This document shows positions 43,889 through 54,789 of a stretch of 64,000 nucleotides of DNA, one piece after another. Made by a program: the position numbers and the translations under genes. Source of the DNA: Dermacentor variabilis (lineage: Eukaryota; Arthropoda; Arachnida; Ixodida; Ixodidae); the NCBI RefSeq assembly GCF_050947875.1, contig NC_134569.1, positions 265,031,600 to 265,095,599 of the forward strand, in the 5' to 3' direction. The notes below the pieces were generated by a model. The model was given only the letters and a program-made list of their open reading frames with translations. It was not told where the DNA came from and did no database searches. Position 1 is the stretch's first letter; each line of letters begins with the position of its first letter.

Positions 43889-44435
43889 GAGTAATATGCC
43901 TCCTAACTCTGGTAGTAGTTACAATATTGCTTATCACTTCGTTATCTGCATTAGGAAAAGCGATGTCATGAAACTATTCGTGCACATATGTATTAAGTTT
44001 GTTGGCGCGCTTTCTATTATGACTCAAGTGGCCACTATATTATTGTATACGTAATGCGCATTCTCTCTTTTTACTTATGTGCTTGCAGAACTTCCTAAAG
44101 AACAAAGGCCACCGAGGGTAACGCTGTGCCCATGCGCCTCCATTTCTGAGCGATGACGCATCCACACAAGATTCATCAAGAGAAAAGGAGGACTCCCTTC
44201 ACTCAACTACGCAAGAATTTCGATCTGCTCCTACTTCATCAGCCACGATGTCCGCTGAGAGATCAGGGAGTAGAGAAGAAGTCAGCAATGCTTATAGACA
44301 ACTTTTTTCGATTTCCGAGGATGTGCGCCTTAAGGAAACCGCATTGGCTAGTGCGACCGATTCATTTGATTCTATGGCGGCTAAGCTTACAAGATTCCAA
44401 ACCTTACAGTAGCCCACAATAAGTTAAAATACACA
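43889..44435. other. Stretch without a supported gene
   Basis: No element or long frame is recognised. Confidence 0.45.
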
Positions 44436-44675
44436 CCCGTCGTGGTTTCTTAATAGCTATGGTGTTGGGCTGCTAAGCACGAGGTCGCGGAATCGAATCC
44501 GGACCACGGCGGCCGCATTTCGATGGGGGCGAATTGCGAAATACTAATGTACTTATATTTAGTTGCACATTAAAGAACCCCAGGTGGCCCAAATTTCCGG
44601 AGTCTCCCACTACGGCGTGCCTCATAATCAGCAAGTGGCTTCGGCACCGACACATAAAACCCCATAATTTTTATA
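44436..44675 (+). mobile_element. Ruka-like SINE
   Basis: tRNA-like head with AGCTATGGTGTTGGGCTGC and GGAATCGAATCCGGACC, then GCGGCCGCATTTCGATGG, AAAGAACCCCAGGTGGCC and TGCCTCATAATCAGCAAGTG. The tail is weak and runs into a LINE 3' end. Confidence 0.8.
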
Positions 44676-44682
44676 AGTTTAA

Positions 44683-44742
44683 ATATGCCTTATGTAATGC
44701 CTCCGGGCCTTTAAGGCTTTAATAAATGAAATGAAATGAAAC
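44683..44742 (+). mobile_element. LINE 3' end (CR1-like)
   Basis: TGCCTCCGGGCCTTTAAGGC then AATAAATG and GAAAT repeats, the usual 3' end of the CR1-like copies here. The body is absent. Confidence 0.55.
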
Positions 44743-44956
44743 ATCATGAAAATCTAAAAACAATGTCAGAAATCTACAGAAACACCTTCTCAAGCTTCAA
44801 AAAGAGGCAACTAATTTCTCACGAAATATGAATTCTTAAGTGAGGACCAAATTTTTGGCCTTTTCCTGAAGGCATCATTGTTTCCGGATTCAAGACCCTC
44901 GTTATGTAATAGGCCGGAAGAAACGAGGTTAACCGAGGGGCGCGATTTTATTATTC

Positions 44957-45600
44957 ACATCATAAGAAGCCAACAAACACTGACGCCAAGGACAACATAG
45001 GGGAAATTACTTGTGCTTATTAAATGGAATAAAGAAACGATAAATAAATGGAAATGGATGAAAAAACAACTTCCCGCAGGTGGGGAACGATTGCAGAATC
45101 TTCGCTTGTCGCGAAGGTTGTGGGATTTTTTATGATATGACTAATAAAATCGGGCCCCTCGGTTAACCTCCTTTCTTTCGGTTTAAGGAAACGAGGGTCT
45201 CAAATCTGGCAATATTGATGCCTTCAAATGGCATATATGGGTTGATTGACCGGTTGCCTTCACCCATAAAGATCACGTTCCCGTGACGCCTGCGGCATAA
45301 AGGATGCTCCACGTCCTCCGCCAAGGTACGTGAGTGGTGGCGCCGGCTAAAACTCAGAGTTCTACAAGGAAACATAAATACCCAAAAAAGTGGACGGGGA
45401 GACGGCGCCACGGTAGCTCAATTGGTAGAGCACCGCACGCGAAATGCCAAGGTTGTGAGATCGTTCCCACCTGCGGCAAGTTATTTCATGCACTTTCATT
45501 TCCATTTCTTTATCGTTTCTTTACGTAATTTATTAAACACAAGTAATTTCCCCTATGTTGTCCTTGTTGTCAGTGTCTGTTGGCTTCTTACGACATGTGC
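44957..45600. repeat. Foldback repeat with tRNA-like segment
   Basis: The left arm (about 44968-45095) has AAGAAGCCAACAAACACTGA, AAGGACAACATAGGGGAAAT and AAGAAACGATAAATAAATGG. The right arm (about 45470-45597) holds the same blocks inverted. Between them lie a unique-looking 370 bp and a tRNA-like segment at 45405-45478. A third partial copy of the arm is at about 56630-56670. Confidence 0.75.
45405..45478 (+). other. tRNA-like sequence (probably not a functional tRNA)
   Basis: It has a D-arm TAGCTCAATTGGTAGAGC (A box) and a B-box-like GAGATCGTTCCC. The anticodon loop reads CGCGAAA, lacking U33, and the acceptor stem pairs poorly. It lies inside a repeat, so a SINE-type promoter or tRNA pseudogene is more likely than a tRNA gene. 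Confidence 0.5.
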
Positions 45601-45909
45601 CTTATTGAGTGTGATCGCAATGACGTGATAGCCTCTTTTAGGCGTATGAAAGTAAAAAAAATGCGCAGACACTTCTGGATTCAGAACGAAGCCTGTATTA
45701 CAAGTCGTATATGTAATGGGACCAATTCTAACATACAAGGGTTTGCGCTAGTCAGCTGTTCATTGCGTGATATAGCGCGCAGCGGGACAGGAGACACAGG
45801 CTTGTCCTCGTTCTTTCTGTGTCGCGGGTCCCGTTTCGCGATGTGCTGTACAGTTTAGCATTTGTTTATAATTTGTCTCTCTGTATCAGTGTTTTTCATA
45901 GAAGGATTG

Positions 45910-46840
45910 AAAAAAGCGAAATTGGTCATCCTTCATAAAGGAGGTGCTGAGGTAGCCTTCAGTATTTATAGGCCCATATTCATTTTACCAATTTTTTCCA
46001 AGGATTAGAACGAATTATCTATGTGCGTCTTCCTATTTTTTTCTAACAAATATGGTTTAATAACTAGTAATCAGTTTGGCCTTAGAGTAATATCGCCTAC
46101 CGAAGTTCCATTTCTCAAACAAGAAGTACATTCTAAAAACAACATCTAAAAAAAGATCTTTCTAAAAGAACTTTGTATATATAACACCGAAAGCTTTGAA
46201 AATACGTTTCTGTATCCGAAGGTGCCTCCATCAAAGTACACCAGAAAAATAAACTACTCGCCTGTACTATATTTGTTAGGCGTATCCTAGTGTACGCAAA
46301 CGCCTATTGGCTTCCATATACTAATAAACTAATAACAGTGCTAGAGAGGGAGCTGGGAAATTTATTTACAACGAGTGCGACCTAACTTCCTGTCCATCCC
46401 AAATAATTATCCGAGCCGGATCACTCACTTTAGAAAACCGTGCCAGACTTGCTCGTCTCAATGTAATTTACCAACTATTACATAAGAAATTGTCTACAGA
46501 TAGCTGCCGCTAATTTAGTAAATCTGAGACTATACAGACACGTCATAATTATCTCCAGTCATTACAAGACTACAGTTTTAGCACAGACTGTTTCAGATTT
46601 TCATTCTTTCCACTCGCAAGCAGAGAATGGAACAACTTACCATCACATGTTATCCTCAGGCCATCACTAAAAACCTCTTTACAATGATATGAGAGTCACC
46701 TACATGCCTCGCAGACTTGACTCGTTGACCGTATTCCATTGTGTTGCAAAGACCAATAAAACACTTGTGAACTGTTCTTGGTTTCTTCAAACATTCATCT
46801 CTCTGTAAGAATTGTATAATGCACAAGAAAAGCAAAAAAA
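45910..46840 (+). pseudogene. LINE RT fragment (third family), decayed
   Basis: In shifting frames: KLVILHKGGAEVAFSIYRPI and ILPIFSK (RT fingers), SNKYGLITSNQFGLR, then after a gap RELGNLFTTS and a C-terminal-like region (MEQLTITCYPQ) ending near an A-rich tail at 46820-46840. The NYRPISILPIFSK-type start differs from the CR1-like copies, so this is another LINE lineage. Confidence 0.55.
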
Positions 46841-46859
46841 ATCTAATCTAATTCACCCA

Positions 46860-48100
46860 GTACTAGCCTTGTGTTGAAGCATATTGATGATGTACACTTG
46901 ATGACGGTAGATGTTTTGCAAAAAAAACAACGTTGTAATACTTTCACTACTCCACAAGAAATCATTCCGCCTGTATACTCACTATTCGATTTGCATTTTC
47001 GTATTGTAGGTTTCTTGCCCTCCCTTTTTGTCAGTGGCAGTACGTTTAAATAAAAAAATCAAATAAGTAAACATAGAAAACAAATTGATGAATTTAGGAA
47101 TATTTATAGATTTTTCGAATACATTTGCGGAACCAACCACACGACAGTTCTAAAACTCCGAGCTGATGGTGTGGGAGTTATTTCCTCTATTATCTACTTG
47201 CTTGCGCAACCGCATTCAATATGTGGTTATTGGCGACCATGATTTGTCCTGTTATATTATTACACAGCGTTCCTCAAGGTAGTCTGCTTCGTCCTTCGCT
47301 ATTCATTATTTATGTAAACGGTTTAATTGAAATCGATACTGATAGTCAATAAATATATATACAGACGACACGAGCTCATTTCTATCAGGTACTCATGAGA
47401 ATTATTTAGCCAAATAAGCCAATAAAATCTTAGAAAAGTTGCGCTCTCCGTCTATTAAAAATTATCTTCTTATAAACTCCAACCAAAGCAAACTCACATT
47501 TTCATACCTAGAAATCAGTCTCTTTCTATGAGCGCCACTCTTAAATTAGGAGGAGATGTAGAAATTACAAACCCAGTCAAAACACTGGGAGTACATTTCA
47601 ATGAATTCATGTTATGGGATGCTCATACTCAGCATCTGCAAGGCAAACTTGCCCGCGTAGTTTTCAGTTTTCACTAAGAAAATTTTTGCGTTTATTACCT
47701 CTAAGAGCAAAGCTTGCGTTGTACCACTCATTATTTGCATGCAAATTCAAATATTTCATGTTGATGTGAGGCAGTAGGACAAACGAAAACATCATGAAGC
47801 TCTCACTTGTGCTGAAGAACGCGCTTAAAGCAATTGCTGCCGTGCCTTACAGAACACATTAAGAACCACATGTCCCATCATTCGCTGATGCAACCCGTAC
47901 GATTACCGTCTTTTACAGCTACACAAATCACAGTTTGAACACAGCGTATTTTTACCTGAAGTTGCTAACCTCCACACCAACATTCGCTACCACCCTACAC
48001 GACATCGTGAATACTGGCATGTCTCTCACCCACGTATAAACTACGGTTTAAAACCTCTAAACTATACTTTGGTTTCTTTGCTAAAGAGGTTTGACTTGCA
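46860..48100 (+). pseudogene. LINE RT palm and C-terminus (third family), decayed
   Basis: Reads CGTNHTTVLKL, LRNRIQYVVIGDHD, VPQGSLLRPSLFIIYVNGLI, then LRSPSI..NYLLINSNQSKL and TNPVKTLGVHFNEFMLW, with a C-terminal LPLRAKL-like piece. The catalytic box is not intact. Stops are frequent. It could be the middle of the same family as 45910-46840, misordered by insertion or duplication. Confidence 0.5.
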
Positions 48101-48139
48101 TTAGCGCAAGCTCTTGGGCCAGTTGGTGCATGATTAACT

Positions 48140-48560
48140 TGAAAAAGGGGGTACCAGAGAAACACAAAGGACGCTCACACAAGGAAAAGGCGTTAGACAC
48201 GCTGGACTTTCAACTGTACTTCATTAAAATTTGCATTGCCTCACGTAACCTCCAACGCGTCTTCAACTCCTTCCAAGACATGTGCACAAATAACACCTCG
48301 AAGATACATTCCCATGTGAAAACAGCCGACGCATGCGCAACTTCTACTCCTCCCAAGACCTGTGCATGAATGACAGTTTTTTTATTAATCATTTTTTACC
48401 TACTCGATAGGTAAGCACGTTCCTTATCCGTTAACGACAAAGACGTACCACGGACACAAATTTCTTTCTCATTTTCAATGTGAAAAGCTTCTAAAATTTC
48501 GCGTTCCTATCTGGTCTTGCCCGTCCCTAAAATGGTCACACGACCGAACATTGGCGCACT
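48140..48560 (-). mobile_element. Penelope-like element 3' end
   Basis: The minus strand reads KEICVRGTSLSLTDKERAYL, the C-terminal part after GIY-YIG in Penelope-like elements. Downstream (48140-48235) the ACACAAAGGACGCTCACACA and AACTGTACTTCATTAAAAT blocks resemble Penelope termini. Only the end of the element remains. Confidence 0.5.
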
Positions 48561-48639
48561 TTTTTGCACTTATTGCAGTCAATAGGGCACAAGTTCACAA
48601 TAGGGCACAAGGGCACAAGTTCGCCCAATAAAACGCTAG

Positions 48640-49600
48640 TTTTGTTCATCACAGTTTTGCTGCCTTCTTCACCGTCGCTGCTACGTGACAATATGAACAT
48701 TGTAGGACCACTGCCCGCTTTTCAGGAACAAACGCATTTGTCAAGCAGCCCGGTTCGGAGTACCATCTACAGTGACTGCGGATCGGGGAACGCAATTCGA
48801 GTCTGTCCTATTGCGCGAATATCACACGGCTCCTGGGAACATCCCGCATCAAAACAACTGCCCGCCATCCCATCAGCAACGGTATGGCGGAAAGGTCGCA
48901 TCAGCAGCTGAAGACTAGCCTGACGGCAACTTCTAGCACTGTTGGGTGGAGGCACTACCTTTTCTTCTGTTTGGAATTAGGATGGCCCTGAAGGCAGGTA
49001 TGCGGTGCTGCTCGGTGGAACTGGTATGCTGAACTACACTTGGCCTTCCAGGGGAGTTTATCGCTGAGGGTAAATGGGCAAACGTTTATTCAAACACCGA
49101 CTACGCCCTGCGACATCATGAGGAACCGACGCGCTGTCTCTCTGCGTCCGCCAGCAGCACAGCCTGTTTACGTCCCCCGCGATCTCTCCTCGTGCTCTCG
49201 CGTCTTTGTGAGGCACGACGCCGTACAGCGTCCACTCCGGCGCCCGTGTGTAGGTGAGTGGTGAAACGTGGAGACAAGCACATTACGATCGACTGAGTTG
49301 GCCGTCACGACGTGGTTTCTTTGGACCATGTAAAACCAGCACACGTGGACGGCGACAGCGAACTACTTGCATCAACTCGAGCTCCATCACCGCAAGCAGA
49401 CAAGGTAGGAAAGGCTGTTCAAAGCTTCACGCGGAGTGGACGGCGTACCAAGAACACCGTTGCGCGTCAACTTGCGCGAACCACAGCGGGCCGCGCGAGT
49501 GCGCCCATTGTTCGCGCACTCACTACTGTGGCAACAAATAACGGGGTCTTGAGTGTAGTGCCAAGAGCGCATGCGCGCGGAGCACGCTGAGCTATCTTCG
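48640..49600 (+). pseudogene. Gypsy integrase C-terminal half
   Basis: Reads MNIVGPLPAFQEQ (the position of the first catalytic Asp is Asn), a deletion, then STVTADRGTQFESV-type DRGTQF, a damaged NGM-ER region, VGWRHYLFFCLELGWP-like shifts, and C-terminal HDAVQRPLRRP, VKRGDKHITID and HDVVSLDHVKPAHV (GPY/F region). A basic tail ends near 49590. LTR sequence may follow to about 49840, but no partner was found. Confidence 0.6.
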
Positions 49601-49840
49601 TGAGTATCATAGCTAAAAAAGTTCCATTGTTGTTTGAGACGCGCGTGGCTCACTCGCCTTGCGCTGCTGAGAAGCGCGTTCCAACAGAATCATGCATTTA
49701 CCTTTTTCAGACAATCTACTGCGACTTGTCTTCGCTCCCACGCAGCGCTTTATTATTCAAGTCATCGTGATCCCGTGAGAAAGCTAACGTACCCGGTCAT
49801 AGCAGCGCCGCGTGCTTAAAAACAGTCCTTCCTAGGACTT

Positions 49841-50436
49841 GAATCAAATGAAATGAGCTACCTGCATCATTAGTAAGCATCAGTATTAATTAACATGAAA
49901 TATTGTATAGTACGAAACGGTATAATAATATTATTTGGGGACATAGCCTGTTTCTATCTGTCTGTGTCTTATTACTCCATATTCTGTAAATAATTTTTTC
50001 TGGCTGTTATTGAAACACTACAACTTTTTCAATACCTTTCCTTTGTTATAATTTTTTACAACTGATCCTGCAGTCTATACTCTTGTATTTTATTATGGCC
50101 CCTAGCCTCACCTTTATGATCTTATAGATATATAAAGTACTTTCTTTATTTGCCGTGTATATAATGTAATTATATTCGAACAATCCAGTCCCACGTGTAG
50201 ATTTTGCCTATATGTCAAATGCGATTCTTTAATTATGGTAACAGTAAAAAATAGTTTGGCTGTTATTTGCCGGCTTAGAAAGTTTTTTAAACAGTACGAA
50301 ACAGGACTTGAAACGCTCTAATGAAGCTGGATAAGACATAGGATTATTGATGATTACAGTAATCCGTTCTCCAGAATTACCAATAATAATTTTATAAACC
50401 TAGTTGAAGCATTATGAGATAGCTTATCTAAATATG
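49841..50436. other. AT-rich stretch without a supported gene
   Basis: No frames or repeats of note. Confidence 0.5.
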
Positions 50437-50543
50437 GTTAATAAAGGGAAAATTGGACATCCACCCGTTCGTAGCATTTGCTACAAAGGAAACCCATACG
50501 GGTTCCAAGAAAGAAAAAGCCTGAGAGTTGAAGAAAAATTCGT

Positions 50544-50615
50544 CCTGGTCCGGGGCTCGAACCCGGGAACACCGCCTTTCCGTGGCAGCTGCTCTACCAT
50601 CTGAGCTAACCAGGC
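50544..50615 (-). tRNA. tRNA-like sequence, left arm
   Basis: The minus strand has acceptor CCTGGT paired with ACCAGG, D-arm TTAGCTCAGATGGTAGAGC, an anticodon stem CTGCC/GGCGG with loop ACGGAAA (GGA at the anticodon position, no U33) and T-arm CCGGGTTCGAGCCCCGG. The fold is good, but the C33 and the repeat context suggest a tRNA-derived element rather than a working tRNA-Ser. Confidence 0.45.
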
Positions 50616-50758
50616 GGCTAGCAGTTGGCAGGGCGAAGTCGAATTTGTCAAAAACACGGTGCAAAGGCAAGTGTTTGACGTAGAAGTTCTGCGGAAACAT
50701 CAAACACCTTTGCTTCGTGTTGTCGACAAATTCCACTTCGCGCTGCCATCTGCTAGCC

Positions 50759-50829
50759 GACTGGTTAGCTCAGATGGTAGAGCAGCTGCCCCGGAAATGC
50801 GGTAGTCCCTGGTTCTAGCCCCGGACCAT
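50759..50829 (+). tRNA. tRNA-like sequence, right arm (degraded)
   Basis: Inverted, diverged copy of 50544-50615: CTGGTTAGCTCAGATGGTAG and GGTTCTAGCCCCGGACCA. The T-arm lost a base pair (TTCTAGCC) and the acceptor is poor. Confidence 0.35.
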
Positions 50830-51003
50830 GATGAATTTTTCTTCACCTCTGAGGCTTTTTCTTTCGAGGAACCCGTATTGGTTTCCTTTGTAGCAATTGG
50901 TACGAAAGGCTGGATGTCTGATTTTAAGGCGTGCAGACAGGTCCCCTTTTATTAATTGCTTCTCACCACCTTGCGCGTTACCGCAGAACTTCTACGTCAA
51001 ACG

Positions 51004-51357
51004 CTAAATGTGGTATTGTAGTTTTAGCGATATTTGATAGCTTGGTGTAGAATATTCTGAAACCGTTTCAATGCATTTGCGTACTAAACATTTAGGAGGC
51101 GTTCCAAATGATTCAATCTTCATGATTTTGCGTGACTGTGAACGGACAAACTGTGTAAGGGCTGTGGACTCAACATGTGCCATCCCTAAATACTTTCTTA
51201 CGAAGTTCATTTAAATGGACGTCGAACGCTTGTGATCGATTATTGAGGTAGCCGTTTCGCGCAATGTTGCCGACGCCGTGAACATAGTCATCGAACAAAG
51301 TAGTCCATAAAGTATAAAAGAGCAGTAAGAACTAAGTGAAAAGAAATAGCAACTGTT
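51004..51357. other. Unassigned sequence
   Basis: A 68-codon minus frame (51210-51004) has no recognisable domain. Nothing else is supported. Confidence 0.35.
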
Positions 51358-51643
51358 TTATGCAGAGGCATCTGAACCTAGCTTTCGGTCAATCTCGCCC
51401 ATGATATCGTTCCGTACCGAGCGCTGGCTTGGGTCGACTGGCGTCCACACGTTCAATTGCAGGCAGTCCTCGCTGGTGTTGCCAGTGGAGATCACTCCGT
51501 CGGGAGCCGGCCTAGACTGCAGACACGCGTCCGCCCGCTTGGCCACCAACTCGCGCCGTGACGTCACCGGTTTCGGTTGCAAGAAGCGTGCCTTAGAAGC
51601 CACGCTGCCCGCGAAGGGGATTGCCAAAAAAGTGTACACATCC
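51358..51643 (-). CDS. Carboxylesterase/cholinesterase-like exon (partial)
   Basis: This is the only piece resembling a host gene. The minus frame reads DVYTFLAIPFAGS, then KARFLQPKPVTSR and TSEDCLQLNVWTP. Type-B carboxylesterases have the same order near the N-terminus: a FxGIPYA box, RFxxPxP, then a SEDCLxLNVWxP box about 60 residues later, with a Cys in between (DACLQ). A possible acceptor, CTTTCAG, lies just before 51643 and a possible donor GCTAGGTTC near 51385. Catalytic residues would be on later exons, which I did not find. It could be a working exon, a gene fragment or a pseudogene. Confidence 0.6.
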
Positions 51644-52571
51644 CTGAAAGCGCCACGTCTGAGTTTTTCATGTGACTGGACAGTAGCCTATATGCATCAG
51701 CGAACAACGTAATAGTGTCAAGATGCCTAACGGTAGTAAACATTCACATGCTAATTAAATTAACTGCACTAGCCCACAGGCAAACATGACAAAATTTCAC
51801 TCAATGACCACGAAAGCTCGCTGTCACAACACTGGCTTGACAATATGCGACATATAAACAACAGGCTTTTTACAGCAAGCAGTCAGCACTCCGCGCACCA
51901 GGAGCCATCACAGGCCCGCCGCTCCAAGAACCTCCCGCGGCGAAGCCGGGGATCCCTTAGCGCTATTTATTTGAAATGTGGAAAAGCTGGGGGAAGATGT
52001 GCTCTGTCTCGAACTCCATCACATGTGACAGAGATTTCATGAAAGAGTGTCCGTGCTTTGTCCGTCTTAGCTCCACAGTGCCCGTGTTTACGATTGTTCT
52101 CTAAGCATACCCGCCGCGCTATTACCTCCATGAAAGGCCTGCGTATGACCTTCGCCGCGACAGGCCCGAAGGAGGTGACGCGTCCGTACCTCTTCAACCA
52201 AAGAATAGTCCTCTGTGTTTACCTAATTTTGCTCCCGACATTTATTACCACTTCGAGAACACCTCAAATAAAGCAAGCAAGCATGACTGTTTGAGTGGAC
52301 TCTGCACAGACCTTGCCAGGTCGTTTTTTCACTTCTCTAACGAACAATCACGTTTTGAAAAGTTTGTCGGTCATCTTTCATGTTTTCTTGTAACAGGATT
52401 AGTAGCCGCACCACAAATTCGCTCGATGTGTGCGATGGAGTGCAGCGCAGTCTTGTTGCGTACGAGCACTCCAAGGAGAAATTAGCAAACGCCGTTTGAG
52501 AACTATCCAATGGCATTAAAGAAGCGAGACATAGGCTTATTCAAGTTGAGCGCTCGGATCTAGTAGCGTTT
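51644..52571. other. Stretch without a supported gene
   Basis: A 76-codon minus frame (52197-51967) with five Cys is unrecognised. No element is seen, nor a convincing further esterase exon. Confidence 0.4.
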
Positions 52572-53505
52572 GTGCCAACAAAATCCCAATAAAGAAAGGC
52601 GTCAGGCAGGGTGATACGATCTCTCCAATGCCATTCACAGCGTGTTTACAGGAGGTATTCAGATACCTGGATTGGGAAGAAGTGGGGACAAAAGTTAACG
52701 GCGAATACCTTAGTAACTTGCGATTCGTTGATGATATTGCCTTGCTTAGTAACTCAGGGGACCAATTGCAATGCATGCTCACTGACCTGGAGAGGCAAAG
52801 CAGAAGAGTGGGTGTGAAAATTAATCTGAAGAAAATTTAAGTAATGTTTAACAATCTCGGAAGAGAACAGCAATTTACAATAGGTAGCGAGAAACTGGAA
52901 GTCGTAAGGGAATACATCTACTTAGGGCAGGTAGTGACGGCGGATCCGGATCATGAGACGGAAATAATCAGAAGAATAATAATGGGCTGGAGTGCGTTTG
53001 GCAGGCATTCCCAAATCATGAACAGCAGGTTGCCGTTATCCCTCAAGAGAAAAGTATATAATAGCTGTGTCTTACCAGTACTCACCTACGGGGCAGAAAC
53101 CTGGAGGCTTACGAAGAGGGTTCTACTCAAATTGAGGACGACACAACGAGCTATGCAAAGAAGAATGATAGGTGTAACGTTAAGGGATAAGAAAAGAGCA
53201 GATTGGGTGAGGGAACAAACACGAGTTAATGACATCTTAGTTGAAATCAAGAACAAGAAATCGGCATGGGCAGTACATGTAATGAGGAGGGAAGATAACC
53301 GATGGTCATTAAGGGTTACGGACTGGATTCCAAGGGAAGAGAAGCGTAGCAGGAGGAGGCAGAAACTTAGGTGGGCGGATGAAATTAAGAAGTTTGCAGG
53401 GACGACATGGCCACAATTAGTACATGACCGGGGTTGTTGGAGAAGTATGGGAGAGGCCTTTGCCGTGCAGTGGGCGTAACCAGGCTGATGATGATGATGA
53501 TGATG
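52572..53505 (+). mobile_element. RTE-like LINE, 5'-truncated
   Basis: It starts in the RT palm (NKIPIKKGVRQGDTISPM), ends with CAGTGGGCGTAACCAGGCTG and a GATGAT tail at 53486-53505. The copy is well preserved, with a single in-frame break at 52838, so it is a fairly young insertion. Confidence 0.85.
52577..53479 (+). pseudogene. RTE-like RT palm to C-terminus
   Basis: The palm has GVRQGDTISP, LSNLRFVDDIALLSNSGDQ (FVDD where the family has FADD or YADD; the two Asp are kept) and INLKKI, then a TAA at 52838. The downstream frame (52844-53479) runs from MFNNLGREQQFTIG through EYIYLGQVVTADPDHETEI, VLPVLTYGAETWRLTKR and LRTTQRAMQRRMIGVTLRD to DRGCWRSMGEAFAVQWA and the natural stop. The 5' half of the protein is missing. 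Confidence 0.82.
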
Positions 53506-54564
53506 TTGCCACATGGAAGCATTAAACTATCATGACGTGATTTATCGTGGGTGGCAGCCGCGTGACCTGCCTTCTAGAAGAGTTATGGTTGGGCTAGCTG
53601 GTCGTCGGATGAGGAAAAAATACTGAGCGCCTGGCTTGCATCTCTTAATATGCGCATCCTCGAGGGTTCCGGAAGGCGCGACAGCGGTGGTTTACTGCAG
53701 CTCCCACCGAATTGTTGGGCTAAATGCTGTGTCGCCTGTTAAACTTTGTGTGTTGCACGTAGGTTCCGGACGCTGTTGCTTGAGACAGCGTTCATTTCTA
53801 TACTATGCCAAGCGGCAAACCATGCCATTTGAAAGGTGCTATGATGCCTTTCACGATCGCAGATTGCTATCACGAGTTAGTTTTCCGACAATAAAATGTG
53901 TGAACAAGTTTAGGATAAATTGCACCATCGAGATTCTCTTTGCCGTTTAAAACCACAAATGCCGCATGTCCTATATATCGGACACAACGCCATATTTTAT
54001 ACTGACCGGATGCTGATAATGTTATGTGCTTGAGTTTCGAAGTCAGTAATGATGCACTACAAGATGGCGAGAAATTTTCGACCGATTCCTCGCATATGGG
54101 GGAATTGGTTGTAAGCAAAGTGTTCTTTGATGTTTAATATGTTATGAAGAATATTACAGCTATTTCAAGAAGCATAGTGCGCTGATCACGCTGGAATATT
54201 AGAAGAAAACGACGATTGATGAGCACTAGGTTTGCGCTGTTTTCTTCAAAGGCCACTTCGCTTGCTGCGATTGTGTTTATAAAGAGTGCTCATCCCAAAC
54301 CCCCATTATATTTGGTGGAGGTTGCAGGTTCGCTACAGCCCCGGAACTCTGCAGCTTTACCTTGCCTCCAGTTCCTCTCAAAGCCACAGACAAAGAGCAA
54401 CAGTTTGTTTACCAACCTCTGACTGAGGTCTGTTGTGGCGTTGTTCGGCTACGCAACCCTGGTTTCATCAGCGGAAGCGACGACCAGTACTTAAGTGATA
54501 CGACCGCGTAAGTAAGCACAATAAATGCAACGACGCACACACTGTCAACAATCTCATCCTTCAC
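53506..54564. other. Stretch without a supported gene
   Basis: Several short frames, none recognised. Confidence 0.45.
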
Positions 54565-54785
54565 TTGACTGACATCGCCAGTGAGAGCTTCCGCAAGCAC
54601 GAGACTAACTTTACCGCCTCATTGGACTACAGAGGGAAATTCGCAGTGCTATTCGGTCGTCCAGCCGTTCGCAAGTTGCGAACCAAACGGAACTCGTCCT
54701 GGCAAGTTCCGTTTGGTGCGCAACTTGCGAACGGCTGGACGACCGAATAGCTCTGCGAATTTCCCTTTGTGGAAATTCGCAGAGG
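54565..54785 (+). repeat. 61-bp-arm palindrome containing gag-like sequence
   Basis: Arms 54634-54694 and 54705-54765 are inverted copies with two mismatches around a 10-nt loop. The left arm on the plus strand encodes [11 protein letters not shown], identical over [10 protein letters not shown] to the Gag of the Gypsy element at 12377-13684. The upstream frame (54565 on) continues a Gag-like reading. A third short copy (GGAAATTCGCAGAGGAATTC) follows at 54771. Confidence 0.8.
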
Positions 54786-54789
54786 AATT

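Larger units (their letters stand above)
50437..50955. repeat. Foldback element with a tRNA-like sequence in each arm
   Basis: Arms of about 240 bp (50437-50677 and 50701-50955, the right with a short insertion near 50925) are inverted copies around a 23-nt loop (50678-50700). Each arm holds a tRNA-like block (50544-50615 minus, 50759-50829 plus). The arm tips are GTTAATAAAGGG and CCCTTTTATTAAT. The loop and arm base reappear inverted at 50978-51003. Confidence 0.85.

Noticed and set aside
44957..45600. LTR pair of a small retrotransposon
   Set aside because: The repeats are inverted, not direct, and no coding lies between them.
50544..50829. Two functional tRNA-Ser genes
   Set aside because: Both lack U33, one has a broken T-arm, and both lie in a repeated foldback; SINE-type tRNA-like sequence is more likely.
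51967..52197. Minus frame with several Cys as another esterase exon or a zinc-finger protein
   Set aside because: No esterase motif and no regular Cys/His spacing; it is left unassigned.
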